Below, one piece after another: positions 59,990 through 64,000 of a stretch of 64,000 nucleotides of DNA. The notes below the pieces were generated by a model. It was not told where the DNA came from. It did no database searches and saw nothing but the letters and a program-made list of their open reading frames with translations. Numbering within the stretch: position 1 is the stretch's first letter; the number at the start of each line of letters is the position of its first letter. A program made the position numbers and the translations under genes. Origin of the DNA: Bacteroidota bacterium (lineage in GTDB: Bacteria; Bacteroidota; Bacteroidia; 2-12-FULL-35-15); the NCBI GenBank assembly GCA_016722565.1, contig JADKIU010000001.1, positions 1,054,001 through 1,118,000 of the forward strand, given 5' to 3'.

Positions 59990-60931
59990 CTAATGAATTC
60001 CTTTTTCGGCAAGGTATCTTTCCGCATCCAAAGCGCCCATACAACCGCTGCCAGCTGCTGTAACTGCCTGACGGTAAATGTGATCTTGTGCGTCACCAGT
60101 TGCAAAAACACCCGGTACGTTTGTTTTGCTGGAACCCGGAATGGTTTGGATATATCCGGTTTCGTCTAATTTTAAATAATCTTTAAAAATAGCGGTATTT
60201 GGTTGATGTCCAATAGCTACAAAGAATCCTGTTACGGCTAATTTTCTTTCTTCCCCTTTGTCGTTGACAATTAAAGCACCATCAACCGATTTCTCTCCTA
60301 ATATCTCTTTTGTTGAAGAATTAAAAATTACCTCAATGTTTGGTGTATTTAAAACACGCGTTTGCATCGCTTTAGATGCACGCATTTCGCCTTTACGAAC
60401 AATCATGTATACTTTATTACAAAGTTTAGCAAGGTACGTTGCTTCTTCAGCAGCTGTATCTCCAGCGCCAACAATGGCAACATCTTGACCTTTAAAAAAG
60501 AATCCATCACAAACAGCACAGGCAGAAACTCCGAAGCCATTTAATCGTTCTTCAGATGGTAAACCTAACCACTTTGCGGAAGCTCCAGTTGCAATAATAA
60601 TCGTATCTGCAGTTATTGTTGTTTTTTCATCGATCACTACTTTGTGAATCGGACCGGTGAAATCAACAGAAGTAGCCAATCCCCAACGAATATCGGTTCC
60701 AAAACGTTCGGCTTGTGCTTTAAAATCTTCCATCATTTCAGGGCCTTGTGTTCCTTTCGGATATCCGGGATAGTTTTCTACTTCGGTAGTGATGGTTAAT
60801 TGTCCACCGGGTTGTAATCCTTGATACATCACAGGTTTTAAAGCTGCGCGTGCTGCATAAATGGCTGCGGTATATCCTGCAGGACCACTACCTATAATCA
60901 GGCATTTTACATGTTCAATTTGTTCGCTCAT
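59990..60931 (-). CDS. trxB: Thioredoxin reductase
   Basis: A 313-residue flavoenzyme that reduces thioredoxin with NADPH. FAD-binding IIGSGPAGYTAAIYAARA, the NADPH domain GAGDTAAEEATYL and the redox-active SACAVCDGF with C138 and C141 are intact; the C-terminal VFATGDAQDHIYRQAVTAAG closes the FAD site. I start at ATG 60931 (MSEQIEHVKC); the longer upstream frame has no support. It would supply electrons to peroxiredoxins such as those at 10077 and 10832, but it is far from them. Monocistronic with a strong terminator. Confidence 0.96.
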   Translation of the reverse strand: MSEQIEHVKCLIIGSGPAGYTAAIYAARAALKPVMYQGLQPGGQLTITTEVENYPGYPKGTQGPEMMEDFKAQAERFGTDIRWGLATSVDFTGPIHKVVIDEKTTITADTIIIATGASAKWLGLPSEERLNGFGVSACAVCDGFFFKGQDVAIVGAGDTAAEEATYLAKLCNKVYMIVRKGEMRASKAMQTRVLNTPNIEVIFNSSTKEILGEKSVDGALIVNDKGEERKLAVTGFFVAIGHQPNTAIFKDYLKLDETGYIQTIPGSSKTNVPGVFATGDAQDHIYRQAVTAAGSGCMGALDAERYLAEKGIH

Positions 60932-61046
60932 AATTTTAATTTCTTCAAATAATTTCTTCCACGAAAATAACATTTGTAAAGATGCTATTGTTTACTTTTT
61001 ATTCACAAAAGCACTAAACTTATACTAAAATTAGCAATTGATATCC

Positions 61047-61931
61047 TTATGGTGTTGGCATAATTGTATCAAACGTTGTAGCCATCCCTGACCAGATTCC
61101 AAGCGCGCCATTGTCGATATTCCCTAAAATAGTAGTTGGGGAGGCAAATGGATTTCCATTGCTGGAAAGAGCAGATTCAAACGTTGTGAAAAAATCCTTG
61201 CTGGCTCTGTCCATTGTTACGAATTTGATATAAATGGTATCCGATTTTCTATAATAATACTGTTCTGATTCTGGATCGTTTTGCAACGAATTTTCTGTAT
61301 CGGTTGGGTCGTATGCCTTGGCATATGCAAATTCAAAACTCTTACCATCAATCAATTTATCATCGAAGGTGGAGCCGAATTGGAACAGAAAACGTCTGTC
61401 TTTGGTCGGTCGTTTTGAATACCATCTGTAATTTTGTCCTAAGCCTGCAGGATCCGTTAAGCGAGCATTCGCAAATCCTAATGAATCTAGCGGAGGGTCC
61501 GCTTTCCACCAAACAGAATCCAAAGCTACAGGATACGGGATACTTGTTGTAGAGGTATATACGGTTCCGTCAGCAGCAACTACTTTCAATGAATAGTTTT
61601 GTCCCGGTACGCCAACAATAGAACTGCCTTTGTAAACAAGTCCGAGTGAAGTAGCACTGTCAATGGTGATTCCCAGTGTATCGGTAATAATTCCGTTGGA
61701 AACATAAACCGTTGCATCCAAAACAAAAAAGTCGGTTGGTGAGGTTCCTGTTACAGACGAAAAAAGTGGAATGGTGCGGGTGATGATGACTTCGGCAAAT
61801 TTTCCGGTTTCAATCGACCCTTCAATCACAATTTTTTTATCGGAGTTGGGCAATTTAACATCAATCTCTTCGGTACAAGCCGAGAAGAGAGAAGCAGATG
61901 CGATAAGGATTAAAAAATATTTTTTACTCAT
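61047..61931 (-). CDS. DUF4249 lipoprotein paired with a TonB-dependent receptor
   Basis: A 294-residue lipoprotein (lipobox LFSAC, Cys 19). DUF4249 hallmarks: IVIEGSIETGKFAEVIITRTIPL near the N-terminus, and DRASKDFFTTFESALSSNGNPF toward the C-terminus. It lies immediately downstream of the TonB-dependent receptor on the same strand (66-base gap), the usual pairing. I start at the ATG 61931; an in-frame upstream ATG (61976) would add the 15-codon leader shared with 27154-27199. Paralog of 47503-48555. Confidence 0.88.
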   Translation of the reverse strand: MSKKYFLILIASASLFSACTEEIDVKLPNSDKKIVIEGSIETGKFAEVIITRTIPLFSSVTGTSPTDFFVLDATVYVSNGIITDTLGITIDSATSLGLVYKGSSIVGVPGQNYSLKVVAADGTVYTSTTSIPYPVALDSVWWKADPPLDSLGFANARLTDPAGLGQNYRWYSKRPTKDRRFLFQFGSTFDDKLIDGKSFEFAYAKAYDPTDTENSLQNDPESEQYYYRKSDTIYIKFVTMDRASKDFFTTFESALSSNGNPFASPTTILGNIDNGALGIWSGMATTFDTIMPTP

Positions 61932-61997
61932 TATTGATTTTCTTTTTAATGAATTTGTGAATACTGCGTATTTCATTTGTTTCAAAATTTCAATTTC

Positions 61998-64000
61998 TTA
62001 AAAATTAAAGTTCCAGGTAGCAGAAGGAATAATCGGGAACAAGTAAACTTGTTTTGCTTTTATTTTAAGTGTGCCATCCGTTGCACTTCCTTCGTTTGCA
62101 AAATAAATGATGTATGGATTATGTCTGTTGTAAACATTGAATACACTGAATGTCCAACTGGATGAATAGTTTTTGAACAGCTTGGTTGGGATTTTTACAT
62201 CTTCTGCTTTAACAGTATCGCCCAATCCGAATTTTTTGATGATGCGTTTTTTTCTTCGTTCAATGTGTTTGGTTCTGTCGGGTGTATAGGTTGCCGAAAT
62301 ATCTAAACGGTGATAAGCCGGCATACGAAATGCATTTCTATCGCTGTAATCGTAAGTGATGTTTCCATCAATTACATAATAGGAAGTAGGAATGGTGATT
62401 GCATTTCCGGTGCCATATACAAAGATGCTGGCGAAGGTCCATTTTTTACTCAGGTCGTAACTCAACACCACCGAAGCATCATGACGTCTGTCGTATTTAG
62501 CATAAAATTCTTTACCGCGATTTAAATCAGGAAAAACACGTGTGGTAAAGGATAAAGTATATCCTACCCATCCGTTAAATTTCCCGACACGTTTTTTTAG
62601 GAACAATTCTACACCATACGCTTGGCCTTTTCCAAACACAAATTGATTGTCGGCATTGTCGCCAATTCCACCACCAGGCATGGAGCCATCGGCATACTCA
62701 ATTTGATTTTTTAAATCTTTGTAATAGATTTCAATGGAGCTCTCGTAAGCATTGTCTTTAAAGTTTCTAAAATATCCTAAGGAATATTGTGATCCTTCTT
62801 GTGGCTTAACTAGTTCGGAAGAAGGCACCCAGGTGTCGATTGGCAAGGTAACAGCAGATAAGGAAGCAAGGTGAATGTATTGCAAGTTATAGGTATACGA
62901 TGCTTTGATGGATGATTTTGTGTTTAAGGAATAACGTGCGTTAAAGCGCGGTTCAAATCCACCATAATCGGCCACTTTTTTGTTTTTATCGGTGTGGATG
63001 GTTGAAGAAATTTGTCCGGTTAACGGGTCTTTCACATATCTGTCAAACGGACCCACCTGTGCAAAATAAGAGTAACGCAATCCTGCATGAATTTTAAAAT
63101 TGTCGGTTACATCAAAATCGTCAGATACATAAGCCGCAACATCGTGTGCATATAATTTTTTTATTCCGCCCAAATCAAATTCTGTTTCACCTTGTTTTGC
63201 GGTAGCACTCATTGGTTTGAAAGTATGATAAATGTAGTTGGCTCCGAATTTAACTTCGTGACGGATGGTTGGGAAATAGCCAAAATCTACTTTTGCATTT
63301 AAGTCGTTGATGCCGGAAAATAATTTTAGTTCAAAACCTGTTTGTTCGGCAGAGAATGTAAATTGATAATCACTGATGATGGCCGAAACGTTCATGAATA
63401 ATTTATTGCTGAACAAGTGATTCCAGCGCACCACTCCGGTGGAGTTTCCCCAAGCAACGCCCATTTTAAATCCGGCATCCGGATCTTGAAACTTCATGAT
63501 GTCTCGTCCGAAATATCCGCTGGCAAAGATTCTATCTTTATCGGAAAGACGGTAATTCACTTTTGCATTGAAGTCGTAAAAATATACACCTGAGTTTTTG
63601 AGAGGAGAATCCGGTTTTGCGAACGGGCGAGCTAACACATCTAAGTAAGTTCTTCTGGCAGATAAAATAAAGGAACCGGTATCTTTTTTAAGCGGACCTT
63701 CCACCGTTAATCGGGAAGAAATTAATCCGATACCACCGGAAGCATGATAGGTTTTGTTGTTTCCTTCTTTCATGGAAATGTCTAATACCGAAGCTAAACG
63801 TCCTCCATATTGAGCCGGCATACCACCTTTTACAAGGTTGATGCTTTTTACGGCATCGCCATTGAATACGGAGAAAAATCCAAGTAAGTGAGAAGCATTG
63901 TAAACAACTGCTTCATCCAATAAAATTAAATTTTGATCGGGGCCACCACCACGCACATAAAAGCCGGAGTTACCATCACCGCTAGATTTAACACCCGGTA
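61998..64000 (-). CDS. TonB-dependent receptor, 5' end beyond window
   Basis: An outer-membrane TonB-dependent receptor whose upstream part lies beyond the window; about 667 codons are visible. The plug domain is seen at the edge: PGVKSSGDGNSGFYVRGGGP followed by DQNLILLDEAVVYN, then VFNGDAVKSINLVKGGMPAQYGGRLASVLDI. The barrel fills the rest, with alternating aromatic strands to the final strand ending TWNFNF, with the terminal Phe expected. The gene frame is open through the window end at 64000. The adjacent DUF4249 lipoprotein is its probable partner in uptake of an unidentified substrate. Confidence 0.93.
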   Translation of the reverse strand, partial: PGVKSSGDGNSGFYVRGGGPDQNLILLDEAVVYNASHLLGFFSVFNGDAVKSINLVKGGMPAQYGGRLASVLDISMKEGNNKTYHASGGIGLISSRLTVEGPLKKDTGSFILSARRTYLDVLARPFAKPDSPLKNSGVYFYDFNAKVNYRLSDKDRIFASGYFGRDIMKFQDPDAGFKMGVAWGNSTGVVRWNHLFSNKLFMNVSAIISDYQFTFSAEQTGFELKLFSGINDLNAKVDFGYFPTIRHEVKFGANYIYHTFKPMSATAKQGETEFDLGGIKKLYAHDVAAYVSDDFDVTDNFKIHAGLRYSYFAQVGPFDRYVKDPLTGQISSTIHTDKNKKVADYGGFEPRFNARYSLNTKSSIKASYTYNLQYIHLASLSAVTLPIDTWVPSSELVKPQEGSQYSLGYFRNFKDNAYESSIEIYYKDLKNQIEYADGSMPGGGIGDNADNQFVFGKGQAYGVELFLKKRVGKFNGWVGYTLSFTTRVFPDLNRGKEFYAKYDRRHDASVVLSYDLSKKWTFASIFVYGTGNAITIPTSYYVIDGNITYDYSDRNAFRMPAYHRLDISATYTPDRTKHIERRKKRIIKKFGLGDTVKAEDVKIPTKLFKNYSSSWTFSVFNVYNRHNPYIIYFANEGSATDGTLKIKAKQVYLFPIIPSATWNFNF

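Noticed and set aside
61998..64000. GTG start at 63956 as the receptor start
   Set aside because: The frame stays open to the window end and encodes plug-domain sequence upstream (PGVKSSGDGNSGFY), so the true start lies outside.

Overview
The window comes from a low-GC (by eye high-30s percent) member of the Bacteroidota. The evidence is taxon-typical protein families: type IX secretion (T9SS) C-terminal sorting domains ending in KLxIxK-like strands, an isolated GldM/PorM, a TonB-dependent receptor paired with a DUF4249 lipoprotein, many SCKK/SC lipoproteins, GH3 and DUF885 proteins. Promoter-like TTG-N18..21-TAnnTTTG elements replace -35/-10 boxes, and Shine-Dalgarno sequences are mostly absent. 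Genus cannot be assigned by reading. No rRNA, tRNA, CRISPR array or transposase was seen.

Layout. 1-6.7 kb: a truncated TPR (PorE/OmpA-like) gene and a nine-TPR protein, DUF885 and M42 peptidases, an orphan lipoprotein and a phosphodiesterase-like protein. 6.7-13 kb: GH3 synthetase overlapping a LysE exporter, NTP-pyrophosphohydrolase-like protein, Skp/OmpH, two divergent peroxiredoxins, methyltransferase and ZIP transporter. 13-20 kb: two SpoIIE/PP2C phosphatases (one with about 14 propeller repeats), a lipoprotein, then SiaB-like kinase and SiaC-like phosphoprotein, together a candidate Sia-type partner switch without a diguanylate cyclase. 20-26 kb: ECF sigma/anti-sigma pair, a large TerB-like/ABCG-type transporter and two secreted proteins. 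26-35 kb: T9SS cargo, RlmL-like methyltransferase, phosphofructokinase, DUF218 protein, two small membrane proteins and priA, which carries in-frame dispersed repeats. 35-45 kb: lone gldM, T9SS cargo, small lipoproteins, an outer-membrane barrel and an amidase-histidine kinase-response regulator operon. 45-51 kb: arfB, RluA-type synthase, a GxxExxY gene flanked by 36-bp inverted repeats, panB, DUF4249 and dnaK. 51-58 kb: a 1494-residue ice-binding-domain/beta-helix T9SS protein and two tandem paralogs that share its second domain. 58-64 kb: alpha/beta hydrolase, cold-shock protein, MORN-type protein, trxB, and DUF4249 plus TonB receptor (truncated by the window end).

Most of the window is core housekeeping interspersed with lineage-specific surface proteins. 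The accessory signals that stand out are the Sia-like phosphatase/kinase block, the inverted-repeat GxxExxY cassette, several families of short dispersed palindromes (one translated inside PriA), promoters so close to ATG that they predict leaderless mRNAs, and a duplicated hairpin/promoter unit in front of two T9SS paralogs.
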